64,000 nucleotides of DNA from Ruminococcus sp. Lineage in GTDB: Bacteria > Bacillota > Clostridia > Oscillospirales > Ruminococcaceae. Position 1 is the stretch's first letter. Each line of letters opens with the position of its first letter. The stretch covers positions 124,001 to 188,000 of the forward strand of contig NZ_JAFYYT010000007.1 of the NCBI RefSeq assembly GCF_017549005.1. The letters are read 5' to 3'. Shown here one piece after another: positions 8,353-17,821 of the stretch. A program made the position numbers and the translations under genes. The notes beneath the pieces are model-generated. The model did not search any database, was not told the origin of the DNA, and saw nothing but the letters and a program-made list of their open reading frames with translations.

Positions 8353-10923
8353 CTATTTCATAGAGCCAATATACTCTTTTATTGCGTTTTCGGCTGCAAG
8401 CCACCTTTTCCTGAACTCGGAAGCCGATATCCTCATTGCTCCGTTTCCGAGAATGATCATCTGCTCGACGCCGTCGGAGGTGGCAACACGAACCCTGTGA
8501 TTTTTTGACAGGGTATGTGTTACTCTTTCTATGTACGTATCCGCAGTTTCCGACTCCTTAGTGTATACAATACTGATATTGCAGTACTTTTCCACGTCTC
8601 TGTGCCTGCCCTTGACCTTATATGCGTCAAAAACGAGTATGAGCTCACAGCCTGCGTAGCCCTGATAGTTGCACATTCTGTGTATTAGCTCTCCCCTTGC
8701 GGCGTCAAGGTTTTCTTCCGCAGTCTTTTTGAGGTCGTCCCATGAAAAAATGATATTGTAGCCGTCAACGAGAAGATAATCAGGTCCCTCATATTTCGGG
8801 AGCCGAATATTTTTGTCCTCAATATTCACAGCCTTAGTCTTTTTGAATGCACGGTTTGGCTCGCGGTCTATTTTACCGTATGTCATCTCGAAGATCGCCA
8901 TGAGTTCTTCATCGCTTACGGCTTTTTCGATATATTTCGCTACTTTGAGCGACTTCTCCTCGGCGGTTTCCCCGTCATCATCGGTATCGGAGGCAAGCGG
9001 AAGGTGCATATGCTCATATACATCGTTCCACCTGACATTGTAGCCTGCCCCGTGGGAGCAGAATATGGAATCTGCGCTGTTTTCGATATCTCCGTCGCAG
9101 TCGTAGCCTGTCTCGGCTATGACTTTTTCAGCATTATGGCATTCCCTGTAGCCGCACATATTCAGTGATAGCCTTCCCCTGCCGCGTGTGTATGCGATGA
9201 CGTCCTTCTGGTAGCTGTTGAGCTCTGAAACAGGTGCTGTTCCACTTATCACTGACATTTCACCGGCAGTTTCGGGACTTCCGAACTCTGCCGACATATA
9301 CTGCAGATCTGCAAGCGCCCGACCAACGTTTTCAGTCGGAATTTCCAGCTCATATTCGTAATAGGGCTCAAGAAGCACAGACTCTGCATTTCTGAGTCCC
9401 TGCCTTACAGCACGATAGGTAGCCTGTCTGAAATCTCCGCCCTCAGTATGCTTCAGATGAGCCTTTCCTGCAACGAGGGTAAGCTTCATATCGGTGATCG
9501 GCGAGCCTGTAAGCACGCCGATATGCGTTTTCTCGCTCAAATGGGTGAGAATAAGCCTCTGCCAGTTCCTGTCAAGCTTGTCCTCGGAGCATACCGTATC
9601 ATAGACCAGTCCGCTGCCTGTGGGGAGAGGCTCAAGAAGTATATGAGCTTCTGCATAATGACGCAGGGGCTCATAGTGTCCCACACCCTCAACGGGAAAG
9701 CGAATTGTCTCCTTATAAGCAACGGCTCCGTCGCAGAACTCCACATTATAGCCGAATTTCTCGGATATCTCCCTTGTAAGGACTTCAAGCTGAACAGCTC
9801 CCATGAGCTGGATATGTATCTCTCGGTTCTGCTCGTTCCATACAATATGGAGCTGAGGATCCTCGTCCTCAAGACGTCGCATATCTCTTAGAGCGTCATA
9901 GATGTTCTTTTCGGCAGGTATAATTACACGGTAAGTCATTACAGGCTCTATATAAGCTCTTTCGGAATTCCTGATACTTCCTATTCCCTGACCTGCAAAG
10001 GTGTCAGCAAGACCTGTCACAGCGCACACCTCTCCGGCATATGCCGTTTCTGCATTTCTGAACTTTTCTCCGGTGTAGAACCTTATCGAGCTTATCTTTT
10101 CGCTTTTTTCATTTCCATCCGTGTCTGTATATGTGATCTCGTCGCGCATATTGAGCTGTCCGCCCATTATTTTCATGTGAGTAAGACGTGTTCCCTTTGC
10201 GTCGTAGGATATCTTATACACCTTTGCGCCGAAATCCTCGCCGCGCTGAGGTTCGGCAGTATATTCGCGCAGAACGGAGATGAACCCGTCGATACCCTCT
10301 GTTTTAAGCGCGGAGCCGAAAAAGCACGGGAATACTTCTCTGTTTCTTATGGCTTTTGCGATATCATCCGGGCTTACCGACTCGTCGGCAAGGTATTTTT
10401 CCATGAGAGCCTCCGAGCATGAAGCCGAGCTTTCGGCAATATCATTGGAGGTTCCTGAAAAATCAACGCAGTTCGGGGATAATCTGCCCTGAAGCTTACT
10501 GATAAGAGCACTTTTGTCAGCTCCTATAAGGTCCATTTTATTTACGAAAATGAAAACAGGGACTTCATATTTCTGCAAAAGCTTCCATAAGGTATGGGTA
10601 TGGCTCTGAACTCCGTCTGTACCGCTGATTACAAGTATTGCATAATCAAGGACACGCATTGTTCGCTCGGTCTCAGATGAAAAATCAACGTGTCCTGGAG
10701 TATCGAGCAAGGTAAAGCGCACATCATCGACAGTAAACTCTGCCTGAGACGAAAAAATGGTGATACCCCTTTCTCGCTCGATAGAGTTGGTATCAAGCGC
10801 CGAATTTCCGTTGTCAACTCTTCCGAGCTTACGAATAACGCCTGTTTTATATAAAATAGCCTCGGCAAGAGTGGTCTTTCCCGAATCAACGTGTGCAGTT
10901 ATGCCGATAGTTATGTTTTTCAT
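8353..10923 (-). CDS. EF-G/Tet(M)-family ribosome-binding GTPase fused to C-terminal YacP/Rae1-type NYN nuclease domain
   Basis: 856 residues. Residues 1 to about 645 match the tetracycline-resistance ribosomal-protection/EF-G family: G1 AHVDSGKTT, switch I with RERGIT, G3 DTPGHVDF, G4 NKMD, then a domain IV with GLRNAE and LLEPYYEYEL, and the terminal SYQKDVIAYTRGRG. A linker with HGAGYNVRW follows. Residues about 715-845 are a NYN/PIN-like nuclease of the YacP/Rae1 type: LLVDGYN (D720, N723), VFDAY (D766), ETADTYIE (D795) and TSDG (D817). In Bacillus, Rae1 is a stand-alone ribosomal A-site mRNase. The fusion suggests a factor that enters the A site and cuts mRNA; that role is inferred. It has its own promoter and terminator. 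Calling it a tetracycline-resistance gene would go too far. Confidence 0.88.
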   Translation of the reverse strand: MKNITIGITAHVDSGKTTLAEAILYKTGVIRKLGRVDNGNSALDTNSIERERGITIFSSQAEFTVDDVRFTLLDTPGHVDFSSETERTMRVLDYAILVISGTDGVQSHTHTLWKLLQKYEVPVFIFVNKMDLIGADKSALISKLQGRLSPNCVDFSGTSNDIAESSASCSEALMEKYLADESVSPDDIAKAIRNREVFPCFFGSALKTEGIDGFISVLREYTAEPQRGEDFGAKVYKISYDAKGTRLTHMKIMGGQLNMRDEITYTDTDGNEKSEKISSIRFYTGEKFRNAETAYAGEVCAVTGLADTFAGQGIGSIRNSERAYIEPVMTYRVIIPAEKNIYDALRDMRRLEDEDPQLHIVWNEQNREIHIQLMGAVQLEVLTREISEKFGYNVEFCDGAVAYKETIRFPVEGVGHYEPLRHYAEAHILLEPLPTGSGLVYDTVCSEDKLDRNWQRLILTHLSEKTHIGVLTGSPITDMKLTLVAGKAHLKHTEGGDFRQATYRAVRQGLRNAESVLLEPYYEYELEIPTENVGRALADLQYMSAEFGSPETAGEMSVISGTAPVSELNSYQKDVIAYTRGRGRLSLNMCGYRECHNAEKVIAETGYDCDGDIENSADSIFCSHGAGYNVRWNDVYEHMHLPLASDTDDDGETAEEKSLKVAKYIEKAVSDEELMAIFEMTYGKIDREPNRAFKKTKAVNIEDKNIRLPKYEGPDYLLVDGYNIIFSWDDLKKTAEENLDAARGELIHRMCNYQGYAGCELILVFDAYKVKGRHRDVEKYCNISIVYTKESETADTYIERVTHTLSKNHRVRVATSDGVEQMIILGNGAMRISASEFRKRWLAAENAIKEYIGSMK

Positions 10924-10953
10924 GCCTTTTCACCTCGCTCGCAAGTTAGATAT

Positions 10954-10982
10954 ATTGTAGCATAAATTTTGATTTTTGTCTA
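10954..10982 (-). promoter_or_regulatory. Predicted promoter of the GTPase-NYN gene
   Basis: Minus-strand -35 TAGACA and -10 TACAAT have 17-base spacing. The -35 box overlaps the last codon and stop of the upstream penicillin-binding protein gene. GAGGTG lies seven bases before the ATG. Confidence 0.5.
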
Positions 10983-12611
10983 TATGCGCTCGGAAGTTTC
11001 GTTATTTTTCACCTTTTTGCCGAGTTCCGTTATCTTTTCGGCTATCTCTCTGAAAACGGGAGCTGCTGCGTCATTTCCGTATCCGCCGTTCTCAATAAGG
11101 ACAGTAACCGCGTATTTCGGCTCTTTGGCAGGGAAAAAACCTGTTATCCACGCATGGCAGAGCTCCTCATCGTCATCGTTATAATGTCCCGTCTGAGCCG
11201 TGGAGGTCTTTGCTCCTACACTGACTTTGCGGCTTTTAGCTTTTGAACGCTTGTTTTCCCTGACTGCAAGAACCATCATGTCGCTTATCTTTTCCGCAGT
11301 TTTTTCGCTCATTACCTCCGATATCTGAGGTCTTTTCTCTACTACGGGCTTTTCACCGTCGGGAGTCAGACCTTTTATCAGTCTTAGTATCGGCATTTTT
11401 CCTTTGTTCGCTATGGCGCAGGTCAGCTGCGTTATCTGCAGCGGAGTTGCCGTGAGCTTTCCCTGTCCGAATGAAAAGTTCGCCAGCTCGGCAGGCACAG
11501 ACAGCTCCTTTTCAGTAGGAAGGACTCCTCCCGAGCCTATAATCCCCGAGCAAAGATGAGCCTCCCTGCCGAAACCGAGATATGTCGCCATACGCCTGTA
11601 TTCCTTAATATCAAGACTCCTTGCAAGGTCTATGAAATAGGTGTTGCAAGAATTTGTCATTGCCCCCGCCATGTCCTGCAAACCGTGTCCGTCAAGCTTG
11701 TGGCAGTTGAAGTTCCTTCCCTCAACATCAATATTTCCGCTGCAGTCATACATATGCTTTCCAAGTCCCTGTTCGAGTGCCGCGGAAGCTGTCACAAGCT
11801 TGAAAACAGAACCGACACTGTAAGAATATAGGGCACGGTTAATAAGTGGACTTCTTTCGTCTTTCAGCGCTGCTTCAATGTTTTCCGGGTCATAATCGGG
11901 GAAACTCGCCATTGCAAGTATATCGCCGTTTGTTATGTCAGCGCATACTATGGCTCCCGTATCTATCCCACTTCCGCATTTTTCGCATATATCCTGTATC
12001 TCCCCGTCTACCGTCAGGACAACTCCGCTTTTGTAAGCGTTTGTCCGCAGGACCTCCTTGCTGCCGCCCGTTAATATGCGCCCGAATCCGTCAGTAGTGT
12101 AGGAAACACTGTTGACCGGGAAATTGCTCCTTAGTATCGAATCATAGGAGTATTCAATGCCGTCAGCTCCCCTGCCCTCGGACAGATAACCGATAATATG
12201 CTGCGCTTTCTGAGTACGTGAGTAACGAACAGGCACTTCAAAGACCGTAAGTCCATCGGATTCAAGGGTTTTATCGCTGCATCTGAACACAAATGGCTTC
12301 CCGTTTTCAAATTCCTTGTAAAAACTCTCCTTATCAATGGCATATTCCGCTGTTTTGTCACAGTCCAGCAGAGCAGGAACAGCAACGGCTCTCAGCTCCT
12401 TTTCCGAGTTTATTATAGGTTTAAGGTCGTGGTCATAGATCGTTCCCTGTGTTTTTCCCACTTCTATTGTAAAAGTATGCTCAAGCTGCGCTGCCGAAAC
12501 ATTTTTCTGCTGCCACGCTATGCTGTAATACCTGAAAATAAGTATGACAAATGCCGTGAAAAACAGCGCCGTGAGTATAATAACGCCGTTTTCTCCGCGC
12601 TTCCGTACCAT
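10980..12611 (-). CDS. Class B penicillin-binding protein (D,D-transpeptidase)
   Basis: Cross-links peptidoglycan outside the membrane. It has 543 residues: a short basic N-terminus, one membrane anchor (about residues 10-27), a dimerisation/pedestal region, then the transpeptidase domain. The catalytic SVFK is S268-K271, the second motif is SCN (321-323), and the third is KTS in AKTSTAQTG near residue 485, a variant of KTG. Length and a single anchor fit a small PBP2/FtsI/SpoVD relative; no PASTA domain is present. TGAGGTGATTAT precedes the ATG. The neighbour upstream is the dtd terminator, so it begins a new unit, but I could not pick out its promoter. Confidence 0.9.
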   Translation of the reverse strand: MVRKRGENGVIILTALFFTAFVILIFRYYSIAWQQKNVSAAQLEHTFTIEVGKTQGTIYDHDLKPIINSEKELRAVAVPALLDCDKTAEYAIDKESFYKEFENGKPFVFRCSDKTLESDGLTVFEVPVRYSRTQKAQHIIGYLSEGRGADGIEYSYDSILRSNFPVNSVSYTTDGFGRILTGGSKEVLRTNAYKSGVVLTVDGEIQDICEKCGSGIDTGAIVCADITNGDILAMASFPDYDPENIEAALKDERSPLINRALYSYSVGSVFKLVTASAALEQGLGKHMYDCSGNIDVEGRNFNCHKLDGHGLQDMAGAMTNSCNTYFIDLARSLDIKEYRRMATYLGFGREAHLCSGIIGSGGVLPTEKELSVPAELANFSFGQGKLTATPLQITQLTCAIANKGKMPILRLIKGLTPDGEKPVVEKRPQISEVMSEKTAEKISDMMVLAVRENKRSKAKSRKVSVGAKTSTAQTGHYNDDDEELCHAWITGFFPAKEPKYAVTVLIENGGYGNDAAAPVFREIAEKITELGKKVKNNETSERI

Positions 12612-12673
12612 ATAATCACCTCAAAGGAAGTTTTGACGGTATTTCAGCTTTTATGCATATTCCCGGAACGGCA

Positions 12674-12706
12674 TAAAAAACAGGTCCGTGAATCCACACG
12701 GACCTG
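12674..12706 (-). terminator. Intrinsic terminator after dtd (end of the long recN operon)
   Basis: A perfect 10-bp stem (CAGGTCCGTG/CACGGACCTG) with a 6-base loop is followed by six T on the minus strand, six bases after the dtd stop. Confidence 0.88.
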
Positions 12707-12711
12707 CAGTT

Positions 12712-13146
12712 TTATTCAAGTATAAGTGTAAACGGACCGTCATTGAGGAGCTCCACCTTCATATCCGCGCCGAAAGAGCCTGTTTCTACGCGTTTTCCCT
12801 TACTGCGGAGATAATCCACAAAGTACTCGTAAAGCTCGTTGGCTTTCTCAGGCTTTGCAGCCTGTATGAAATTCGGACGGTTACCCTTGCGGCAATCCGC
12901 ATACAGTGTGAACTGCGGAACTACAAGGAGCGAGCCGTCAACAGCTTCCAGGTCGAGATTTATCTTGTCATTTTCGTCTGAAAAGATCCTCAGTCCTGCT
13001 ATCTTATCCGCAAGTCTGCGGCATTCCTCCTCTGTATCCTCATGTCCCACTCCGAAAAGGAGAAGAAAGCCTTTTCCTATACTTCCCACGACTTCTCCGT
13101 CCACTTTCACGCTGGCGGAAGTCACACGCTGCAAAACTATCCTCAT
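12712..13146 (-). CDS. dtd: D-aminoacyl-tRNA deacylase
   Basis: Hydrolyses D-aminoacyl-tRNA (and Gly-tRNAAla), proofreading chirality. At 144 residues it has the family's usual length. It begins [21 protein letters not shown]. The two active-site signatures are present: SQFTLYAD in the variant PQFTLYAD (near residue 78) and the cross-subunit Gly-cisPro motif GPFT near the C-terminus. It is the last gene of the long operon, six bases after the GH42 gene, and is followed by a strong terminator. Confidence 0.95.
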   Translation of the reverse strand: MRIVLQRVTSASVKVDGEVVGSIGKGFLLLFGVGHEDTEEECRRLADKIAGLRIFSDENDKINLDLEAVDGSLLVVPQFTLYADCRKGNRPNFIQAAKPEKANELYEYFVDYLRSKGKRVETGSFGADMKVELLNDGPFTLILE

Positions 13147-13152
13147 TTATAC

Positions 13153-15123
13153 CTACTTTCTGACAATTTCCATGTCAAACGGCTTTAAAGTGAACTTTTC
13201 CCTGTCGCCGCCGTCTATTATGCTGTACATAGCCTTCGGGAGCTCAATCTCCGCGTCCTTGCCCGAATTATTGAAGAAGAAAACATAATCGTCAAGTCCG
13301 TTTGTACGGGTAGTTACCTCAACGCCCTTCGGAAGATCTTTAAGGCGCGGTATGCCTGTCTGCTTCATAATGTTTCCCGCAAAGCTCTCATAGAACTCCT
13401 TATCGCAGACCGTTCCAACATAGTAAGCAACTCCGCTGCAATAGCGGTTCATGCTGACCGCAGGGCTGCCGCTGTAGAAGCTGTCCTTGTATTCGGCATA
13501 GGCACGGGCTGTGTTGAGCTCCAGTATATCGCACCACTGACTGCATTTGAATTTGTTTCCTGCAAAATCTGTAATAGTCTGCTCATGATCGCCTATCGGG
13601 TCGTACTCCTTTACCTCTGCTCCGATCATCTCCCTGTAGACCGTGGGGAGCGGCTCAGGGATACAGTTGTTGAACTGATCCTTAACTCCGCTTCGTGCAG
13701 TCATAACCACAGTTCCGCCCTTTATGACATAGCGGTAGATGTTTTCAGCTGCATTTTTCTCGTAAATATACATGGCAGGAGCAATTACAGCCTTGTACTT
13801 GGTAAGGTCGGCTGAAGGCTGTATAACGTCAACATTTACTCCGTAGCGAGTGAACGCGGAATGGAAAGCTCTCAGCTGACCGATATAGTCAAAGCCCTCG
13901 GTCTGAGGCTGTATGCCGAAAGCTCGCTGCGAATCGGGCGAATAGAGTACAGCCACCTCCGAAACGAGTTCGGTAGTCTCTATAACGCTGAGCTTCTGAG
14001 CTGTATGGCACAGGTCGGCAAACTCAATGAATCTCCGCGACGGAACATTGCTGTGGTCAATAAGTCCGTGCCAGAACATCTCTGCGCCCTTATTGGCAGT
14101 CCGCCAGCGGAAGAACATTACGGTATCAGCTCCATGAGCCATAGCCTGCATAGCGAAGCCCTTTATCTGCCCCGGTCTCGGAGTCGGAGACATATATGTC
14201 CAGCTTCCTGTTGCGCCGCTGAGCTGCTCCATGATCCAGAAATTCTTCTGCTTGACGCCGCGTATCATATCCAGCTCAAAGGCATGGGATACCTGCTTTT
14301 CGCCGCTATCCGACAGAACTACAGGCGGATAATTATCATATGAAGCAAAATCAAGGCAGTCAAAAAGTCTGTAAAAATCAGGCTGATCTGCACTGAAACA
14401 GATATTTGTGGTCACTTTGGCTCTCGGATTTTCGCGCTTTATGATCTGAGCCATATCATTTACGAATTTAGCCGCGGAATCCGAGGCAAATCTGCCGAAT
14501 TCAAGGCATAGTGCAGGGTTCTGCCAGTTTTTTGGATAGGCAGTCGGCGGCTTGATCTGTGAAATATCGCTGTACTCGCCGCTCCAGACACTGTTTCCGA
14601 AAGCTGCATTGATGTTTTCAAGGCTGTCATGCTTATCCAGGAGCCAGTCCCTGAATTGTCCGCGGCAGACCTCGCAGGTACAAGGATAGGCTTCTATCTC
14701 ATTGTCTATCTGCCAGGCGGCGATAGCGGGATTGTTGGCATAACGCCTTGCCATTGCCTCTGTTATGCGCTTTGCATAATAAAGGAACATGGGCGCATTT
14801 ATACACCTGTGCCCTCTTATGCCTGTCTGTATGCGCTCTCCGTCGGGACCGCAGCGTATAATATCGGGATAGGTCTCATACATCCATTGCGGAGGACAGT
14901 TCGTGGGAGTACATAAAACTATTCCGATCGCATGACGCGTAAAGCAGTTTATCGCTTCGTCGAGCCACTGGAAATTGAACTGCCCGTCCTGGGGTTCGAG
15001 GCGCGACCATGCGAAATCCCCCAGCCTGACAAGCTTAACTCCTGTTTTCGCCATAAGATCTGAATCTGCCTGCCACATTGATCTGTCCCATTGTTCGGGA
15101 TAATAGTCAACGCCTATTTTCAT
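13153..15123 (-). CDS. Glycoside hydrolase family 42 beta-galactosidase
   Basis: 656 residues, full-length GH42. It opens MKIGVDYYPEQW, typical of the family. The acid/base Glu is E142 in WQIDNE and the nucleophile is E299 in WIMEQLSG. The zinc-site cysteines lie in PCTCEVC (about 148-153) with an earlier Cys near 106. The middle domain is a trimerisation Rossmann-like fold and a C-terminal beta domain follows. No signal peptide is seen, so it is cytosolic and would act on imported galactosides or galacto-oligosaccharides. AGGAGGGGATGAC precedes the ATG. It is inserted among information-processing genes, which is unusual placement. Confidence 0.93.
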   Translation of the reverse strand: MKIGVDYYPEQWDRSMWQADSDLMAKTGVKLVRLGDFAWSRLEPQDGQFNFQWLDEAINCFTRHAIGIVLCTPTNCPPQWMYETYPDIIRCGPDGERIQTGIRGHRCINAPMFLYYAKRITEAMARRYANNPAIAAWQIDNEIEAYPCTCEVCRGQFRDWLLDKHDSLENINAAFGNSVWSGEYSDISQIKPPTAYPKNWQNPALCLEFGRFASDSAAKFVNDMAQIIKRENPRAKVTTNICFSADQPDFYRLFDCLDFASYDNYPPVVLSDSGEKQVSHAFELDMIRGVKQKNFWIMEQLSGATGSWTYMSPTPRPGQIKGFAMQAMAHGADTVMFFRWRTANKGAEMFWHGLIDHSNVPSRRFIEFADLCHTAQKLSVIETTELVSEVAVLYSPDSQRAFGIQPQTEGFDYIGQLRAFHSAFTRYGVNVDVIQPSADLTKYKAVIAPAMYIYEKNAAENIYRYVIKGGTVVMTARSGVKDQFNNCIPEPLPTVYREMIGAEVKEYDPIGDHEQTITDFAGNKFKCSQWCDILELNTARAYAEYKDSFYSGSPAVSMNRYCSGVAYYVGTVCDKEFYESFAGNIMKQTGIPRLKDLPKGVEVTTRTNGLDDYVFFFNNSGKDAEIELPKAMYSIIDGGDREKFTLKPFDMEIVRK

Positions 15124-15137
15124 GTCATCCCCTCCTG

Positions 15138-15677
15138 TCAGTCGGTATTATATTCTATAAGTCCGCAGTTATCAATGAACCAGCCTGAAAACTGTTCAGT
15201 TGTCATATCGTTGAAATAAGTTTCTATAACACGGCAAACTCCGCCGTGACACACTATAAGAACATTTTTATCGTGATACTTTTCGATAATGTCATCAAGA
15301 GCCGAGTAAACTCTGTGGGCCAGCTGAAGCAGTGATTCACCGCTTTTCCCCATTTTTACGCCGAAATTCACCTTATTGTCGGCAAAACCTTCAGCTGTAC
15401 GCGGCTTTCCCTCAAATTCGCCGTAGTCCCACTCGCGGAGCCTATCATCGGTGATAATGCTGATCCTGCACTTTCTCGCCACAGTTTCGGCAGTCTGAAT
15501 CGCACGTTTCATGGGCGATACTATCATTATGTCGATATCTCCCATAGCAGCCGCTTTTTCGGCAAGCTCCTCCGCCTGCATCTCCCCCGTGCTGTCCAGC
15601 GGGATATCCGTCGTACCAAGGATTATTTCCTGTTTGTTGTATGCTGTCTGACCATGTCTGGTCATGTATATCTTCAA
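15138..15677 (-). CDS. Histidine phosphatase (phosphoglycerate-mutase-like) family protein
   Basis: 179 residues from a TTG start. The catalytic TRHGQTAYN with the phospho-His is at residue 6, with the second-site REWDYGEFEGK near residue 80 and CHGGVCR (second His) near residue 150. GGAGG lies seven bases before the TTG at 15677, giving MKIYMTRHGQT, the usual family N-terminus. An ATG far upstream would overlap recN and leave a basic tail without homology. Such proteins dephosphorylate sugar phosphates, alpha-ribazole phosphate or other small phosphoesters; substrate unknown. It is coupled to recN (13-base gap). Confidence 0.88.
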   Translation of the reverse strand: MKIYMTRHGQTAYNKQEIILGTTDIPLDSTGEMQAEELAEKAAAMGDIDIMIVSPMKRAIQTAETVARKCRISIITDDRLREWDYGEFEGKPRTAEGFADNKVNFGVKMGKSGESLLQLAHRVYSALDDIIEKYHDKNVLIVCHGGVCRVIETYFNDMTTEQFSGWFIDNCGLIEYNTD

Positions 15678-15690
15678 ATCAGTGCCTCCA

Positions 15691-17352
15691 TTACAGTCCG
15701 GCTGCCTTTTGGATCTCCGCACGTGCGTTGTCGAGCATGAGCTCACTCGGGGCGTCGCCTCCCATGATACGCGCTATCTCGGAAACTCTTCCGTCCATAT
15801 CAAGCTGCATAACGTGAGTTTCTGTGCGGTCGTCAACTATCTGTTTCTCGATAAGCAGATGATTGTCAGCCATAACAGCTATCTGCGAAAGGTGGGTAAC
15901 ACATATTACCTGACGAACTTTTCCTATCTCACGGAGCTTTATACCTATTTTCTGAGCGGCTTTTCCGCTTACTCCCGTATCGATCTCGTCGAATATCATC
16001 GTTGGGATAGAGTCCTTGTCCGCGATAACGCTTTTTAGCGCAAGCATTATCCTTGAAAGCTCGCCGCCCGAAGCTATTTTTGATATGGGTCTTGGCTCCT
16101 CGCCTTTGTTTGCGGAAATAAGAAATTCCGCAGAATCCATGCCGTTTACGGTCAGCTTTCCCTTTTCGTGGCGCACTTCTATTATTACGCCTTCCATATT
16201 GAGAAATTCAAGCTCTGCGGTAACGCGCTCCGTAAAGCGCTCCGCCACCTTTTCACGGTATTCGTAAAGAGCCTTCGCCTGCTCGGTGACCTTATGGAGC
16301 AGCTCTTCGCGCTTTGCCGTGAGCTCCTTTATCTCGCTGTCCGAGCTTTCAAACTGTATTATCTCGCGGCAGGCGTCGTCGTAGAGCTTTATCAGCTCAT
16401 TACAGTCCGCCGCATACTTTCGTTTTAACTTGTTGATACTGCTGAGACGGGTGCCTAGGTACTCAAGACGCTGACCGTCCAGCTCCACCTTTTCAGCAAG
16501 AGCTTCAAGCTCCGAAGCTATGTCCGAAAGCTCTATCTCAGCCGCAGAAAGGCGCTCGTAAAGGGTATTGAGCTGCTTGTCCTGTTCGGTATAGCCTGAT
16601 ATCTCGGTCTCCGCCGATACAATCATATCATTGGCAGCTTCTTCGCCCGTAATGGCGTTAACTGCATTTTTTATTGCAATTATGGTCTTTTCTGAGTTTC
16701 TGGCAGCCTCATACTCCTTTTCAAGCTCCTCGTCCTCGCCCTCGCGGAGCTCAAGCTCCCCGATATCGTCGATTATGCCGTTAAGGTAAATACTTCTCTC
16801 AACACGGGACTGCTCCAGCTTCTTGAGCTCTCCGAGCCTGCGCGCAGTCTGCTGCAGTTCGCGGAAAGTAACTCTGTATTCGTTAAGAAGTGTATTGTCA
16901 CCGCCGAAATCATCAAGTATCTGCAAGTGCCTGTCGCTGTCAAGAAGTATCTGATTATCATGCTGTCCGTGGATATTTATGAGCATCCCGCCTATTTCTT
17001 TGAGAAGTGAAACCGGCGCTGTCCTCTGATTGATACGCGAAACACTGCCGCCGTCTGCGCTTATCTCACGTGTAACCGTAATCTCTCCGCCGTCGTGGGA
17101 TATTCCAAGTTCATCGAGCTTTTCGCACACTTCATCGGAAAGCTCCGTGAACAGGGCAGTTATCTCTGCCTTATCACAGCCTGTACGGACTATGTCTTTC
17201 GTGCAGCGCTGACCGAGAACGGCATTTATGCCGTTTATAAGAATGGATTTTCCTGCGCCTGTTTCGCCTGTGAAAATATTAAGCTTTTCATTCAGCGGAA
17301 TGACCGCTTCTCTGATAACAGCAAGGTTGCGGATGTATATTTCTTTTAACAT
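15691..17352 (-). CDS. recN: DNA repair protein RecN
   Basis: SMC-like ATPase of double-strand break repair. 553 residues. The N-terminal Walker A is GETGAGKSILING near residue 30 and Q-loop-like INIHGQHDNQILLD lies near residue 130. A central antiparallel coiled coil (about residues 160-360) is rich in Glu, Leu and Lys. The C-terminal signature ASGGELSRIMLALK and Walker B TMIFDEIDTGVSG are followed by CVTHLSQIA. It sits after argR, as in Bacillus and Clostridium. In B. subtilis spoIVB and spo0A come next; here a phosphatase and a beta-galactosidase do. Confidence 0.97.
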   Translation of the reverse strand: MLKEIYIRNLAVIREAVIPLNEKLNIFTGETGAGKSILINGINAVLGQRCTKDIVRTGCDKAEITALFTELSDEVCEKLDELGISHDGGEITVTREISADGGSVSRINQRTAPVSLLKEIGGMLINIHGQHDNQILLDSDRHLQILDDFGGDNTLLNEYRVTFRELQQTARRLGELKKLEQSRVERSIYLNGIIDDIGELELREGEDEELEKEYEAARNSEKTIIAIKNAVNAITGEEAANDMIVSAETEISGYTEQDKQLNTLYERLSAAEIELSDIASELEALAEKVELDGQRLEYLGTRLSSINKLKRKYAADCNELIKLYDDACREIIQFESSDSEIKELTAKREELLHKVTEQAKALYEYREKVAERFTERVTAELEFLNMEGVIIEVRHEKGKLTVNGMDSAEFLISANKGEEPRPISKIASGGELSRIMLALKSVIADKDSIPTMIFDEIDTGVSGKAAQKIGIKLREIGKVRQVICVTHLSQIAVMADNHLLIEKQIVDDRTETHVMQLDMDGRVSEIARIMGGDAPSELMLDNARAEIQKAAGL

Positions 17353-17361
17353 TCTGAGCTG

Positions 17362-17805
17362 TTACCTCCTCGGAAAAAGCTCGCTGCGAAATTTCTTTGA
17401 GAGCTTCTTTGCGTCTGCTTCACTGCGGACAAGTATGAATATCGTATCATCGCCTGCTATAGTTCCGACAATGCCCTCATGCTCAACAGAGTCAATGGCA
17501 GCGCAGGTTCCCTGCGCCATGCCTGCACGGCATTTGAGGACTATTGTGTTCATTGCATAGTCAACAGAGACTACCGCCTCTTCAAACAGTGACTTCTCGG
17601 CTACTGCCGCCGCAGGCAGAGAGTAACGGTAAATTCCGTGCTCGTCCCTCTGTTTTACAAGTGAGAGCTGCTGTATATCACGGGAAAGCGTAGCCTGCGT
17701 GGTCTTTATGCCCTTTTCAGCAAGCAGTCTGATAAGGAGCTCCTGCGTGGCAACAGGCTGCTCCGTGATTATTTCGAGTATTGCTTCATGTCTGCGATTT
17801 TTCAT
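17362..17805 (-). CDS. argR: Arginine repressor ArgR/AhrC
   Basis: 147 residues. The N-terminal winged-helix DNA-binding domain (about 1-70) contains ATQELLIRLLAEKG and TTQATLSRDIQQL, the family's recognition helix. The C-terminal hexamerisation/arginine-binding domain contains GTIAGDDTIFIL, with the GDDT-type arginine contacts near residue 118. It represses arginine biosynthesis in response to arginine. The position between nadK and recN is the usual one in Clostridia. Confidence 0.95.
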   Translation of the reverse strand: MKNRRHEAILEIITEQPVATQELLIRLLAEKGIKTTQATLSRDIQQLSLVKQRDEHGIYRYSLPAAAVAEKSLFEEAVVSVDYAMNTIVLKCRAGMAQGTCAAIDSVEHEGIVGTIAGDDTIFILVRSEADAKKLSKKFRSELFPRR

Positions 17806-17821
17806 TATCGGACCGCTCTCC

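Noticed and set aside
8353..10923. Mobile tetracycline-resistance gene
   Set aside because: No transposase, integrase or mobilisation gene flanks it; it has host-like composition by eye and an extra C-terminal nuclease domain. Resistance cannot be excluded without an MIC.
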